Positions 13,448-26,013 of a stretch of 64,000 nt of DNA are shown piece after piece (the first letter of the stretch is position 1; every line of letters starts with the position of its first letter). The translations under genes and the position numbers were made by a program. Source of the DNA: Kalaharituber pfeilii (taxonomy: Eukaryota > Ascomycota > Pezizomycetes > Pezizales > Pezizaceae); assembly GCA_015179045.1 (NCBI GenBank), contig WHUZ01000056.1, forward strand, positions 62,001 through 126,000, in the 5' to 3' direction. The notes under the pieces are model-generated. The model worked only from the letters and a program-made list of their open reading frames with translations, made no database searches and was not told the DNA's origin.

Positions 13448-16171
13448 ATGGCGGAAGATATCAGAGCTGCATTTGAAAGGTGCAAGAGGGAAGGGCGAGT
13501 AAGTCTGCTCTCCGGTTTGCAAATATGGCTTATCGGTCATCATCTGCTGTCGTCTCCCGCAATTGAAGCCTGTTCGGCTCTCAGAGGAGTGGAGTCATGC
13601 GCTGACACTTGTGACAGCGAGCCTTGGTCACCTATGTGACGGCAGGTTATCCTGCAGCGGAGGAGACTGTCGACATCCTCTTTGGCATGGAGGCTGGTGG
13701 CGCCGGTCAGCTACCCCTGCCCTATTCTCACAGTTCGGTCCCCGCGATTCGCAGTAAAGCTTACGAAATGGTACGCAGACATCATCGAGCTCGGATTGCC
13801 ATTTACAGACCCAATTGCCGACGGGCCGACAATCCAGGTGGCTAATAACGTATGTTACTTCAGATGATGCCTCAATTCCTATCCGCCCATGTTAATATTC
13901 CGTCTAGGTTTCCCTCAAAAATGGCATCACGATTGACATAGCGCTCGACTTGGTCCGCGAGGCCCGAAAGGGCGGCCTCAAAGTCCCTGTGCTATTCATG
14001 GGATACTACAACCCGATACTAATCTACGGGGAGGAGAGATTAATTCAGAACTGCAAAGAGGCCGGTGTGAATGGATTCATAGTCTGCGATTTACCACCAG
14101 AGGAAGCCGTCCGATTCAGGCGTGCTTGTGCAGGGGCAGGGTTTGCTCTCCCCCCTCTCCCGCCCCCCATGGAGAACCCCAGAACCTGTGCAGAATGGTT
14201 ACTAATTTACAAAAATTGTGCCAGACTGAGCTACGTTCCCATCATTGCCCCATCTACCACCGATAGCCGCATGAAACTTCTTTGCAGCATCGCCGATTCC
14301 TTCGTCTACGTCGTCTCCCGCATGGGCGTCACTGGAGCCACAGGCTCTCTTAACGCCAACCTACCTACCCTCTGCAAGCGTGTGCACCAGTACTCTGGTA
14401 ACATTCCAATTGCAGTCGGCTTCGGCGTCAGCACACGGGAGCACTTCCTGAGCGTCGGCGAGATCGCAGAAGGTGTAGTCATTGGGTCCCAGCTCGTGTC
14501 TGTGCTGGGGAAGGCGCCGGCTGGAAAGGAAGCTAAGCGTGAAGCGGCTAGGCATTACTGTGCCGAAATCGTGGGGAGGGATAATGCGGACTCTACACAT
14601 ATCGTTACTGCGTCGGAGATGCTGGAAAAGGCTGCGATCGAGACTGTTGGGCATCCCGATGCCACAATTACAAAGGTTCCTAATGGGCCAGGACTTATGG
14701 ACCAGCTTGAGGCATTAAACTCCGAGTTTGGCGCTGCTCACCCCGAAATCATTCCCTCCCGCTTCGGCGAATTCGGCGGCCAATACGTCCCCGAATCCCT
14801 TATGGACTGCCTCCACGAACTGGAAGAAGGCTTTGCCAAAGCCAACAACGACCCATCCTTCTGGGAAGAGTACCGATCCTACTACGAGTATATGGGCCGT
14901 CCTGGACACTTGCATCTCGCCGACAACCTCACCAAACACGCCGGGGGTGCCAACATCTGGCTAAAGCGCGAGGACCTGAATCATACCGGCTCGCACAAAA
15001 TTAATAACGCACTGGGGCAGGTTCTGATTGCAAAGAGGCTGGGAAAGACAAATATCATTGCGGAGACCGGCGCCGGACAGCACGGCGTTGCGACGGCGAC
15101 TATCTGCGCGAAGCTGAAGATGACATGTACGATTTATATGGGAGCTGAGGATGTGAGGAGGCAGGCGCTGAATGTCTTCAGAATCAAGCTATTGGGGGCG
15201 AAGGTTGTGGCGGTGGATGCGGGGACAAGGACGCTGAGGGATGCTGTTAATGAGGTAGGACGGTTCCCCCGTGCAAATCTCGATTGTTCTATCACTTACC
15301 CTGAGTTCGGTCAAAACTTATAGGCACTACGTGCGTGGGTCACTAACGTCGACACCACTCACTACGTTATCGGCTCCGCCATTGGCCCACACCCCTTCCC
15401 GACTATCGTCCGAACAGTATGCATTCCCCCATCCCATGCCCCTTTCCCTCTCTCCAACCTCCTAACTAACCTCGCACCCTGTAGTTCCAATCCGTTATCG
15501 GCAATGAAACCAAAGAGCAATTCCTTGCCGCTCGCAACAAACTCCCCGACGCCATCGTCGCCTGCGTCGGTGGTGGCTCCAACTGCGTCGGCATGTTCTA
15601 TCCCTTCTCCCAAAACCTCTCCGTGAAACTCCTCGGAGTCGAAGCTGGCGGCGACGGCCTCGACACAAATCGGCACTCGGCCACCCTAACCGCCGGTGCC
15701 AAGGGCGTCCTTCACGGTGTCCGCACGTACATCCTCCAGAACCAGCATGGGCAGATCTCCGACACGCATTCCGTCTCGGCCGGCCTCGACTACCCCGGCG
15801 TCGGCCCCGAGCTCTCGCAGTGGAAGGACACCAGCCGGGCAAAGTTCATTGCGGCCACGGACGCGCAGGCGCTCGAGGGGTTCAGGCTTCTGAGTCAACT
15901 GGAGGGCATCATCCCCGCGCTCGAGAGCGCGCACGCGATTTACGGCGCGGTGGAGCTCGCAAAGACGATGGACAAGGACCAAGACATTGTAGTGTGCTTG
16001 AGTGGGCGCGGGGACAAGGACGTGCAGGGTGTGGCGGAGGAGCTGCCGAGGCTGGGGCCGCTGATTGGGTGGGATTTGAGATGTGAGTAGACAAGTTCTC
16101 AGTGCTGATATGGTTACCCTGAAAGGGGTGGAACTGTGGGACTAACCTTAGTGGCTTTTTTTCTAGTTTAA
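13448..16171 (+). CDS. TRP5: Tryptophan synthase, fused alpha-beta enzyme
   Basis: Catalyses the last two steps to tryptophan: the alpha half cleaves indole-3-glycerol phosphate, and the beta half joins indole to serine with PLP. The first residues [17 protein letters not shown] join across an intron to [12 protein letters not shown]. Alpha motifs: [20 protein letters not shown] with the catalytic Glu and Asp, [20 protein letters not shown] and [10 protein letters not shown]. Beta motifs: [14 protein letters not shown], the PLP lysine in [38 protein letters not shown] (phosphate loop) and [16 protein letters not shown]. Introns were removed at the [33 protein letters not shown] and IVRT/FQSV junctions. 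The last intron splits the final Phe codon, so the protein ends GWDLRF with the stop at 16169-16171. Fusion of both subunits is the fungal norm. Confidence 0.97.
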
Positions 16172-17686
16172 ACAAATCAAAGAGGGAAAAAAAAAAAAAA
16201 AAAAGTTACTCCTCGCTACCGGCTTAAACTTCCCCTCCCCCTGGCCGGATTGAACTTGGAATTGAAACTTTTAAGCACCAAAATGGATAGGAAAGCGGTT
16301 TCAGGAAACCGCAAACGGATAGACTTAAATGTTGACAATAAGGGAATTGATGTGATTTGGAACTTTTGATATTATAGATCTATGCCATAGGAAGGGGAGA
16401 GTGAACCACCGAAAACAAAAGTAACTAGTTAGAATTAAGAATTGAATATAGTGTTTATGTTGGGTTTTACTTTTTTCTATCATCCAGGGTTTTTGCATTG
16501 GTATAACTTACAAATGAAAGTGGTTTTTTTTTTATTTAGAACTTGTCATATCGCGATTTTAAAGAAAGAACCTGTATCGTACTCGGGCATTAGCTTTTCA
16601 TAGTTCAGTCACGTGAATCCCAAGCTAAAGTTCCCGCCTCAACGTGTTCGTGGCCTCGTGACCACCTTTTAACTAACATGAAGGTACTTACATACTCAAC
16701 GATCCATCCCCATCCCACACCAACCCTCCCCCCACAGATTCGTTGTACCGCGCTACCATCTCGCCCACATCCTCAAACCCCGGTATCACTCCACCCCAAT
16801 CCGCATCCCATTACCAGGCTCAGAGCAATAGAGACCAGGGTCCATCTCAATGTGCCAGGGTATCTCGTGCACAGTGAGCTGTCATTCCAAACCCCCCCCG
16901 CTCTCTCCCTTCACCCCCTCGAGCGCTCCAATCCCAACTCCCACAACCCCCGCTTCTTCTCCCTCTTCCCTGGCTCTCCTGCTCCAGCTTGTATCGAGCT
17001 AACAGGAGTGACCAGGCTGTTGGCGGGCAGGAGAATCTGATTAAGAAAAGATATATCTATACAGATACATCTACCGCAATTAACACCCTCTATTAAATAC
17101 ACCAAAAATAGACAGCACAGAGGACTTTTTTTCAATCAGTCTTCTCATGCAGCCTATAGCTTCTTTTTCTTCTTTGCCTTGCGCTCTTTGCTTTCATTGG
17201 CTACTTTTTCATCACAAGAAGTGGTTGTCATTCGCAAAACTCTAGTTTCACGAACGAGAATAAACATAGACTTAGGCTTTGCATACCAAACATGAACAAT
17301 TACCATGATCAAAGGATGCCAAACAAATTCTGAACAGAAAGCTGCAGGCTTGCTGGTACAAAGCTGAAAGATATGTATGGAATTTTTTTTGAACCTGAAG
17401 ACGGGGGAAGAGACAGCAACGCGGGAAAAGAAGGAGAGTAAAATGCGTAAGAGGGCAAAAATATAACGAAGGACTCGAGGAAAAGGGAATAAGAAGATAA
17501 AAACTCCAAGCCCGGGAAAGAGAAACTGCAAACCCAGGAAGGATAGTTTCAAAATCAGCATCGTCCTATTCACATTTCTCCATTTGCCCTCTCGCTCCGT
17601 CCTGAAATCTTCTTTTGTTTGACCTCTTCAGCGGGTGGGGCACTAAAAATGGAGATTTATGTACGTGCTTCCAATTCTGGGCCAGT
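16172..17686. other. Intergenic region TRP5/Nudix gene
   Basis: Mostly AT-rich, with an A run at 16188-16203. The only coding-like stretch is the weak candidate described separately at 16678-17040. The rest (17041-17686) is A/T-rich and likely 3' UTR of the minus-strand Nudix gene. Confidence 0.5.
16678..17040 (+). CDS. Candidate small protein, unrecognised
   Basis: If a GTACTT...CCACAG intron right after ATGAAG is removed (acceptor at about 16738), a roughly 102-residue Pro/His/Leu-rich protein starting MKIRCTALPSRPHP is obtained, ending LTGVTRLLAGRRI. It is C-rich compared with its AT-rich surroundings, which argues for some function, but I recognise no family and there are no obvious motifs. 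It could equally be chance. The stop at 17038-17040 overlaps nothing else. Confidence 0.2.
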   Translation: MKVLTYSTIHPHPTPTLPPQIRCTALPSRPHPQTPVSLHPNPHPITRLRAIETRVHLNVPGYLVHSELSFQTPPALSLHPLERSNPNSHNPRFFSLFPGSPAPACIELTGVTRLLAGRRI

Positions 17687-18769
17687 CTACCGCATGACAC
17701 TACTTCGCCTGACTGCTTCCAGCAACTCTGGTCGCTTCATCGTCTCAAAGCATTTCGTAGCCTCGGCGTAGGTTATCCACTTTCGTGATCGCTTGTGCAT
17801 CTCTGGCCAACATGCCTCCTCTTTGTCGACATTCACCTCAAAAAAAATGTAGAGGGATTTTTGCGATATCGTTTTGGATGGGAAGGAGCAATTCGTAGCC
17901 GTGGAAGTAGTAGAGGAAGGAGAGGTTGGAGCTGATGAGTTGACTGACGATGCACCGCTATTACAATCGGCCACTTTGGTGGATGCCCGAGGATCTGGAA
18001 TTTCCCCGAGGCTTTTGACTATTTTTCCGGTAATTCCAGCTTCTTCCCATGCCTCACCTGCATCAGTCCCCACGATGTTAGCATAATTGTATAAGGGTAA
18101 GGTAGTCATAAGTAAGGGTGAATGGAAAGATGAAGAATATCTCCTTCTTCAGACAATTGAAGCGGGAGGGCCGTACGTAAAGCAGCGTCCTCAGGCGTAG
18201 CTTCATCCGTCTCAAATCCGCCCTTTGGCAAAACCCAATGGTTCTTTCTCGAAGTGGATTCTACGACGAGAATCTTTTTCTTATCGTGTGATACAGCAAC
18301 GACACCGCAGACAAGCCTCGAACCATCAGGGGCATAACCTTCAATTCACCACAGTTAGCATGCATTCTGTTTCTAATTCCTGGCTGCAGTCTTCTGTTCC
18401 GTGCTTTTTTACTATACTTTTGTTTTTCTGTTTTTCTTTTCTTTTTTCTCGTACGACAAGCCAAAAAAAAAAAAAAAAAAAAAAAAGTCGCTGTTGGATT
18501 GCAATTGTGGTGATGATAGCCAGCCAGGTTGCTTGTGTGGTAGGGCATCGAATTGGGTAATACATACGTTGTTTAGTTCGTCCGGTTCGGGCCTTTGACA
18601 AGGATGCTCAGTTACGTGCTCACATATTCATCACGAGAGTTTATGCAGGAAGCTGGAACAAAACGAGGCTCGTTACCGTGCCTCCGTTTCGTTGCACAAC
18701 TACCGTCATTGAGCTCTAGAGGTTTGGAGAATGCATTATTACCTCCATCGACCGTCCAGTCTGTGCCAT
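17687..18769 (-). CDS. aps1: Aps1-like diphosphoinositol polyphosphate / diadenosine polyphosphate Nudix hydrolase
   Basis: Four exons (18769-18743, 18592-18568, 18338-18177, 18057-17687). The joined N-terminus MAQTGRSMEARTGRTKQRYA leads into PDGSRLVCGVVAVS, the classic start of fungal Aps1/DIPP proteins. A complete Nudix box is split by the last intron: GGFETDEATPEDAALR joined to EAWEEAGI, giving G-x5-E-x7-RE-x2-EE-x-G with all metal ligands. These enzymes hydrolyse inositol pyrophosphates and ApnA dinucleotides. The second half has a Ser/Thr-rich insertion of about 40 residues before the conserved YIFFEVNVDKEEACWPE and RSRKWITYAEA segments, making it longer than usual. Exons 1 and 2 are only 27 and 25 nt; no ATG exists in exon 2's frame, so the distant first exon is needed. 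Confidence 0.9.
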
Positions 18770-21700
18770 CTTGATTCTCTTCAAAGGTGTGTGAAGTGTC
18801 TGAGTAGAATGGGGGGGGGGGGGGGGGAAATGTGGAAAATAGGCTGCAATCAAAGACCGATGGTGGATTAGCGAGGTTGTAGGGGGGTGAGAAGGGGGTA
18901 GTGAAGCTGATATATGTCGAAACGAGTACTGGCACACGAGACACAGTGCTCGCTAGGCGGGGGGAGAAAGGGAGGGGGGGGTGAGAGGGGCGCCAGCAGC
19001 GAAAGCTTGCTGGGTGCGGGTGCGGTGCGGATGGAAGGGTCTCGGGGGCTCTAGCGGGGGGCACAGCGAGGACGCGAGCAGCTGCTGATGGGCCGTAGCA
19101 GCGACAGAGAGACGTTGCGGGCGAGACCGGGCTATCTCAGGGCGCGGGGGCGGCGGGGGGGCGTGGGACACGGTGCAGTGCAGGCGCCTGGTCGCGGGCG
19201 CCGGTATATGCTTTATAGGCCTCTCCTGCTCAGCCGGGGCTCAGCGGGCATGCGGAGGCACTCGTATGCGTGCGAGCAGCGGGCAATGGGCGGGCAATGG
19301 GCGGTCTCGTGCGCTGCGCGGGCGAAAGGGCTGGACGTGCCCGCGGCGGGAGGGTCTGGCACGCTCTGCGCTCTCGCCTTTCCCCAGGGCCCGCCGCCAT
19401 CGAGCGGCGGACTGATCGATGCAAAAGCCGGCGCGCTCTCACTCGCACAGCAAACTCGCACCTCGCACCATGTCGTATCATAGCCATGCAAGCCGCAGCC
19501 TGCCCCGCCATAACCCTATGCAACCCTCTGCTTTGCCACTCGTCCTACTTGCATGTATACAAGTATAGTAGGTACTGGCTGCTACCCATCCTCCACGGCG
19601 CGGTGCCAGCAACGTGGGCCAGGGAGGGTGCTGCGCAGGGTCGGCCCAGCCCAGTTACAGATTGCCAGTCCGTGGTAGCCCCTATGCTCCCGCCTCCCAG
19701 GATGCACTCTCTAACGCAATATCTACGCATACGTTCGGTCTATATGCCGATGTAAGCAATTGGGGCAGCTCGGGCAGCCTCCGCCCCCCCCCCCCCCCCC
19801 CAAGAGCGATTGCGGTTGTCTGCCCTGACTTCTACGAGCTCCATTCACTGAATCAATGTATACGGAACCAAAGACTGGATCTTGGTCATCAAGGGCCATC
19901 ACTCTCATCACAAAACTGATTACCCTTTGCTCCCTGCTCAGTCACAGGGCCCGGAGTGACGTGTTGGGACCAGTAAACAGCCTTTTGCAAGCAGATCGGG
20001 GACGCTGCCTAGGACACAGTGGCCCTGTCTCCAGCGAATGGTTCGCTTTCGCTTTTTCAGGAATGCATGCAGCTAGCCCCGCCTTCCTGTCTGCTCTTCT
20101 TTCCTTTTTCTGCCTGCATCTGATACTTTCCTTAGAAAGGTGAGGTTGCGAGGCACAACGCCCAACCCGACGGCTTAGTTGGATCGATATGTGCACGCTG
20201 CATGGGTGGGAATGTGCCTAGCATGTAAAGAAGTACAGCGGAAGAATAAGAAGCCTGACAGGGAGGGGGATCTTGCATGAGAGGAAGTGATTATGCTGCA
20301 CCGCAGTTCCTCACCCAGCCTAGCAGAGACGCCCGACAAATACAAATGGTGTACCAGTACAGGTTCACCTTCTTTCTACCGACAAGGTGTTGGGCAGCAA
20401 TGACTGTGCATTCCACCCCCATAAACAACACCTCAGTGGACCCCCCCCCCATTGGCCAATCGAGCCGCCACTGTACACTATCCGTACAGCTAGGCTAGTA
20501 CACAGAGAGGCTCCCCGGATGTCCTCCTTCCTAGTCGCTAGTAGCATCATGACCTGTGAGGAACAGCTGCCCGCATACGCGGGACCGGGCGTAACCGGGG
20601 AAAAGTGGCCTCTCCATGTCGCCGACTCCTTGTATGTACTTGTTCTGTCCCAAGTTCTCTTTCCTCAGAAAGACTGGTATAACACCTGGGCGGTGAGCAA
20701 TCCGGGTGGGAGCTCGTCATTCAACTGCATATTTACCTTTCCAGCTTTGACCCATCGTAATTGCGCATGGGCTTGACATATGGCCGTGAGCAGTGATGAT
20801 GACAGGATGCATGCCCCCCCTTTCATATTCAATTCCGTGACACTCTGCCGTGTTTTATCTTAACATACATCTCCCAACAATCAATGATTACCTGGTGTGT
20901 TACATGTTTGCAACTCGTACATGGAGCTATCTTTTGCAGAGATCGACACACGAATGCCAGACATATATACAGAAAACTGTGAACTTTTATATGCATATTG
21001 CAGTGCATATTCATGTCAATCGAGCCATATATTACATAAAAGTGAGTTACGGACGGGAAAGAGCATCGGTGGATCGAAACAATTAGAGAGCCGGTATACT
21101 ACTGTATCTCGAACAATGCTGCACCTCCTAGCGGGCTCCCTGTTGAGTAAGCGGCCAGCGCCCCAGCTGCGAGCACGTGCAATAGGGCAATGGACCACTG
21201 TGGACGAGGCTGGAGTAACCTATAAATAAGCAAGTTTAATGATGCGTTGATGCAGTAACGTTTAAGGGCATCTGATCATATGCTAGGGAGCGCCGCATTA
21301 TCTGTGCCTACTCTACCTTAAGTTTGAGCAATTTGACGGAAGCGCTATATGTAGCACGCCCCGGCCTTAGACTTGTCCTTCCCCATCGACGGCGCGAGAT
21401 TGCAGAGCACGAAAGACTTTGGAGCTTTCCTCCGGCTGCGGACCTGACCTGACCCTGTGCTGACTGCGGACCTAGTCTTCATCCACCCCCCAAAGTCCAG
21501 TTCACGCCGACATTGACCTTGGCCCGTCATCGGTATCGAGAGCGGAGCAGCAGACGAGCACGCTGCGGCCAGTCGATCAACGCACGTTCTTGATCGACGA
21601 ACCCTCAGGCCCAAGATATCCCCACGATTCGTCAGGCCGGCAGTTGAGCACCTCTCACTAGCAAACGGACCTCTTCGCCAGCTCAACCGCTTAGCAGGTA

Positions 21701-22204
21701 CGTAGGGCATATCCTGTGGGAGCACCTGCTCTTACCGAACCTGAGGCGACGAACACTCATTGACTGCGCATGATGGTGTACCCTCGCATGCTTTCAGCGA
21801 GTTAGAATTCAACTAAGTACATCGGATAGGCGCTGTTGTATGCAATCCAACGCACATCCTCCTGAGAAGAGCCAGGTTGGCTTCCTAGGTACGTCGAAGA
21901 AATAAAGAGAAAATAAATAAATGAATAAATAAATAAATAAATAGAAAGATTGAAAAATAAAATAAAAATAACGGCCATAGAAAAAGAAAGAACTCGCTGT
22001 CGCCCACTTCGTTGGGTACATCCAGTCGTTTCTTCGCATCCTGCCTCGTGCTTGTTCTCCCAGCATTTCATTCGCTTGTTGCGTTTTGTTATACCCCCCT
22101 CTCTCCGCCTATTTCCCCTCGACCCCACCTACCCCCACGCTCGAAAAAAAAAGTTTTCCGCTTTAAACATGTACACGATACCCCTGGCTTTGAGAATTTT
22201 TTAT
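18770..22204. other. Gene-poor region upstream of the Nudix gene and ATE1
   Basis: About 3.4 kb without a gene I can support. 18770-19500 is GC-rich with G runs (18811-18827) and is likely the Nudix promoter. 19500-21400 is mixed-composition sequence with a C run (19783-19801) and several palindromic TGCATGTATACAAG-like pieces. 21900-21960 holds an (AAAT)n tract. ORFs of 100-160 codons here have no family resemblance and overlap each other on both strands. The last few hundred bases (22080-22204), pyrimidine-rich, probably hold the ATE1 5' UTR and a first exon I could not place. Confidence 0.45.
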
Positions 22205-23950
22205 TGATAATAGTTCACGACCAACAGGAGTATCGGGTGGCCGCACTTGTGGTTACTGTAATAGTACTTCTGGGAGTAAGATACCCACACTGCTGTTCAC
22301 AAGAGGAGCGTCGTTTATATCATTCTTTTTAGGCCAGTCGTTCTACCTCAGAGCAGTCACGCTTACGCCATTGCATTATCAAAAGCTGCTGGATCTTGGA
22401 TGGAGGAGGTAATTAAATCAATTATCTAGATTCAAGTTGAATAAGCTAACAATTGGAATAAAGGAGCGGCCACCTGTTGTACCGACCCAACCTGAAAAAT
22501 TCATGTTGTGTCCAGTACACAATCAGGTATGTCAGAAATCCACAAATCGAGTTAGCAGCCATTAATCCTTCTCTAAATTGAATTACGCAGACTTGATGCC
22601 ACGCAATTCAAACCTTCTAGAGAACACCGCCAAACACTGCATCGTTGGGAGCGATATGTCGTAGGAGAGGAGTATCTCACCGAAAGTGCTATCCTGTATC
22701 CGAAGTCCAAAGAGTTAGTACTTGTTCTTTGATTACGTTCGCAGTGTATGCCTTCGTGCTAACCAATGGCTGACCTCAATTGCAAACCAGAGAAAAAAAG
22801 AAGCAGGCAAATGAGTTTGACTTGTTCAAAAGCGTTCATGGTCCAGAGTATTCATACTTGCGTATACCGCCTCGGCCAAAGTGGAAACTCGAAGTGACCT
22901 TGGAACCTTCTACATTTACCGCCGAGAAGTACGTATTCCACCGTTTGAAGTTATTTTGCAGAATCTCTATTTTGTTCACAGATGCAGGAGCAATTTTAGT
23001 CAATTATCTGGATCTGACCTTTTTTAGGTACGCATTATTTCAGCATTATCAGTATGCTGTACATGGAGAGGGCCCAGAAAGGGTTAGTGAGGGCAGTTTT
23101 CGACGATTTCTATGCGATTCCCCACTCTACTCTACCGAGCCTTATCCTGCCGATGGAAGAAAGCGATTAGGGTCGTTTCACCAGATGTACCGTCTTGATG
23201 GGCGTCTAATTGCGATGTCTGTATTAGACTTTCTCCCATGGTGCGTTAGCGGCGTGTATTTCATATATCATAGTGACTTCTCAAAATGGGGCTTTGGCAA
23301 GCTCAGCGCGTGTAGAGAAGCCGCCTTAGCTGCAGAAGAAGGCTACCATTATTACTATATGGGTAGGTTGCCTTTATCCTTCTCCGCTAACTCTACAGAA
23401 AGTAAGAAGACTAAGGAGTTAGGATATTATATACATACATGCCCGAAGATGCGTTACAAGGGTCAATTCCATCCTACCTACTTTCTTGATCCAGAGAATA
23501 ATGAATGGAATCTGCTTGACGACGCGCGGAAGAAGGAGATGTCCGAAAAGTTCTACTGTTCTCCATCAAAACCGGAGGCTGTCTCGTTGCATAAAATGCA
23601 CATAGGTAAGGAATTAGCGGATGAACCTGAATTCGAGGATGAAGATAGCGATGAAGAAATGGATGGGCTATGGGCGAGCCATATGCCAGGAATATTATCA
23701 GTAGAAGAGCTCGAAGAGAAAGTTGATCTCGGGCAAATCAAGATCTTTATACCAAAATCCGGCGTTGTCAAAGCCAGTGTGAGTATCCGGTACATTGTGC
23801 CTCTCCATTATAATTGTACTGATTATTGACGGCGACGGGTAGAATATTGTTCAATTCTATGACAAAGGTGGATTGGTACGTGTAGCAATACGCGAGTTCG
23901 CGGCAGCAGTGGGGCCGGAACTTGCCCTGCAAATTGAACTTCGAATTTGA
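22205..23950 (+). CDS. ATE1: Arginyl-tRNA-protein transferase (5' end unresolved)
   Basis: Attaches Arg from Arg-tRNA to N-terminal Asp/Glu/oxidised Cys of proteins, marking them for the N-degron pathway. Exons end/start at 22275/22333, 22408/22464, 22526/22591, 22713/22791, 22928/23038, 23362/23423 and 23778/23843. The protein shows the N-terminal cysteine cluster RTCGYCNS then NSCCVQYTIRL (metal or Fe-S binding in the family), the SFYLRAVTLTPLHYQKLLDL start, FKPSREHRQTLHRW, the C-terminal GNAT-like domain with GSFHQMYRLDGRLIAMSVLD and YIHTCPKMRYKGQFHPTYFL. The reading frame upstream of RTCGYC is closed by TGA with no ATG, so an upstream start exon is missing from my model. The stop is at 23948-23950. 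Confidence 0.93.
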
Positions 23951-24323
23951 TAGTCACCATTGAGAAAGCGTTGTGGTTGATATCTGATCATAACCAAGCA
24001 TTATGAGATCCCCTAGTCTCATTCCATACTCTCTGGCTAGAGTTATTGCAAATAATCATGCATTTAATACCAATTCACTATCAGTTGTCAAGAACAGATC
24101 TTATCTTCTAGTCACATGTGAAGAACTGATCCTTTGGGTTCTAGAATGATGCCAAGTCTCAGTGAATGGAAGCTTAATCCAACGCTAGCAGATTGTACTG
24201 CTGACTAAATCTTCAAAGCTTCTCTTGGAACTGTTCGTAGGAATAAGCACGTAGTAACACCTCTACCACTCCTTGTGCTCCTCAAATTATTCACACCTCC
24301 GGTTGTCTTGATAAACACGCATC
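23951..24323. promoter_or_regulatory. Short tandem intergenic ATE1/RPB3
   Basis: About 370 bp between two same-strand genes. No distinctive element seen. Confidence 0.4.
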
Positions 24324-25640
24324 ATGGATGAAATGGATTTTGTCGGGCCCGATGCTATCGGACGTGAGACACCTTAGGCAGGATCCACAGCGTGGCCTAC
24401 ACAGCTAACAGTTCGCTCTTTCGAAATTGAAGCCCAGGTTACAATCCGCACGGCAGACGACCGGCATGTCAATTTCGTGTTATCGAACTGCGATCTTGCG
24501 TAGGAAGCCCCTTACGGCTTATCCTGAACAGCGCTGATCTTTAATCGAGATAGATTTGCCAATTCTCTCCGACGGATTATACAGGCGGAGGTGCCGACAG
24601 TGGGTAAGAAATTACAGCACACTCGCAGCCACGCCTCCAGCACGCTTTTTCTGATTGCCAGTTTCTGTTCTAAATTCTTCAGCATGAGCTGATCGTTGTG
24701 GATTGACGAACTCTAGCAATCGATCTTGTCGAAATTGAGACCAACACCTCTGTGCTCGCCGACGAATTCTTAGCCCACCGACTAGGCCTCATACCTCTCG
24801 ACTCGTCACAAGTTGACGACAAGCTTGTGTACTACCGAGACTGCACCTGCGACGCCTACTGCGAACAGTGCTCTGTAACACTAACACTTTATGCAAAATG
24901 TACCGGAGATAGCAATGTCACCATATACGCGCGAGATCTTGCTGTCGCGGAGGGTGCAACGTGCGGAACGCCAGTCATTCACGATCCAGAGGGACACGGG
25001 AGTATAATATGTAAGCTACGGAAAGGCCAAGAGCTGAAATTCAGGTGTATCGCAAAGAAGGGGATTGCAAAGGAGCATGCAAAGTGGTCACCAGTGTCGG
25101 CGGTGGCGTTTGAGTACGATCCGCACAATAAATTGAGACATATCGATTATTGGTATGAGGAGGATGCGGCTTCGGAGTGGTACGTAATCCTGCTACGAAT
25201 TCCGCCCCACTTTTAGCTGACTTTTCTATCTTTATCCCAGGCCCAAATCCGCCAACGCCGATTGGGAAGAGCCCCCTCAAGAGGGCGAACCCTTTAATTA
25301 CGACGCCGTCCCCAACCGCTTTTACATCGATGTCGAAAGCGTCGGGCAGATCCCGCCGCAAGAGATCCTTGAACAAGGCATCAAGTATCTCCAAGAGAAG
25401 CTCGCTGCCATCATCCAGGGTCTCACTGGGTCAGACGCTGGCGTGGACGGGTTTGGTGGCGGCGCGAGGTCACCGCCTGGCGCGCATGGTGGCGGTGGTA
25501 TGAATGGGCACGGGGCGGGAGGAAGAGGTGACTCGGATTGGGACGCAGGGTATACGACGCCGTTTCAGAGTGGGGGGCGGACGACGTATGATGGTTGGAA
25601 TGGAGGGACGACGCCTTATGCGGGCGGTGGAGGATGGTAG
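24324..25640 (+). CDS. RPB3: RNA polymerase II subunit RPB3
   Basis: Third-largest Pol II subunit, the alpha-like partner of RPB11 in the assembly platform. Exon 1 [13 protein letters not shown] joins, through a GTGAGA donor and an ATTGAAG acceptor, to [15 protein letters not shown]; further introns follow CDLA and VPTV, and one before the [12 protein letters not shown] segment. Key blocks: the D-domain signature [40 protein letters not shown], a zinc site [29 protein letters not shown], and [17 protein letters not shown]. The C-terminal tail after [11 protein letters not shown] is Gly-rich and disordered ([25 protein letters not shown]), as in other filamentous fungi. Ends at a TAG. Confidence 0.96.
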
Positions 25641-25981
25641 AGAGGCGCGGAAGAACAGAGAGAGGAGAGAAATTTTTTATGACCATGATGATGGTAATTG
25701 TAGCTGTTGAAGTGATGTACTCTCGTGGTGTTTATGGGCTGGAATGGGAATATGGGATTTGGCGATGGCGGTATGTGTTGACGCACGATGTAAAGCCTAC
25801 ATTGCTCATCCGAGTGCTTCCGATGGATACCCTACCGTGCCTTCTAATGTTCGATATATTCGGTGTGAGACAGAGCTCACTACTCTTCTATATTGTACAC
25901 TACCTGATGCTAACTAGTTGATTTGATACTAATATGGGGATTGAAAAAATTGTACTATTATATAAATACATATTTTTATTG

Positions 25982-26013
<32 letters not shown>

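Noticed and set aside
12882..13502. 200-codon frame just upstream of TRP5
   Set aside because: GC-rich artefact overlapping the TATA-like region and the TRP5 start in a different frame. No family resemblance.
19088..20776. Several 80-160-codon frames on both strands
   Set aside because: Mutually overlapping, no splice-consistent extension, no recognisable domain. Treated as non-coding.
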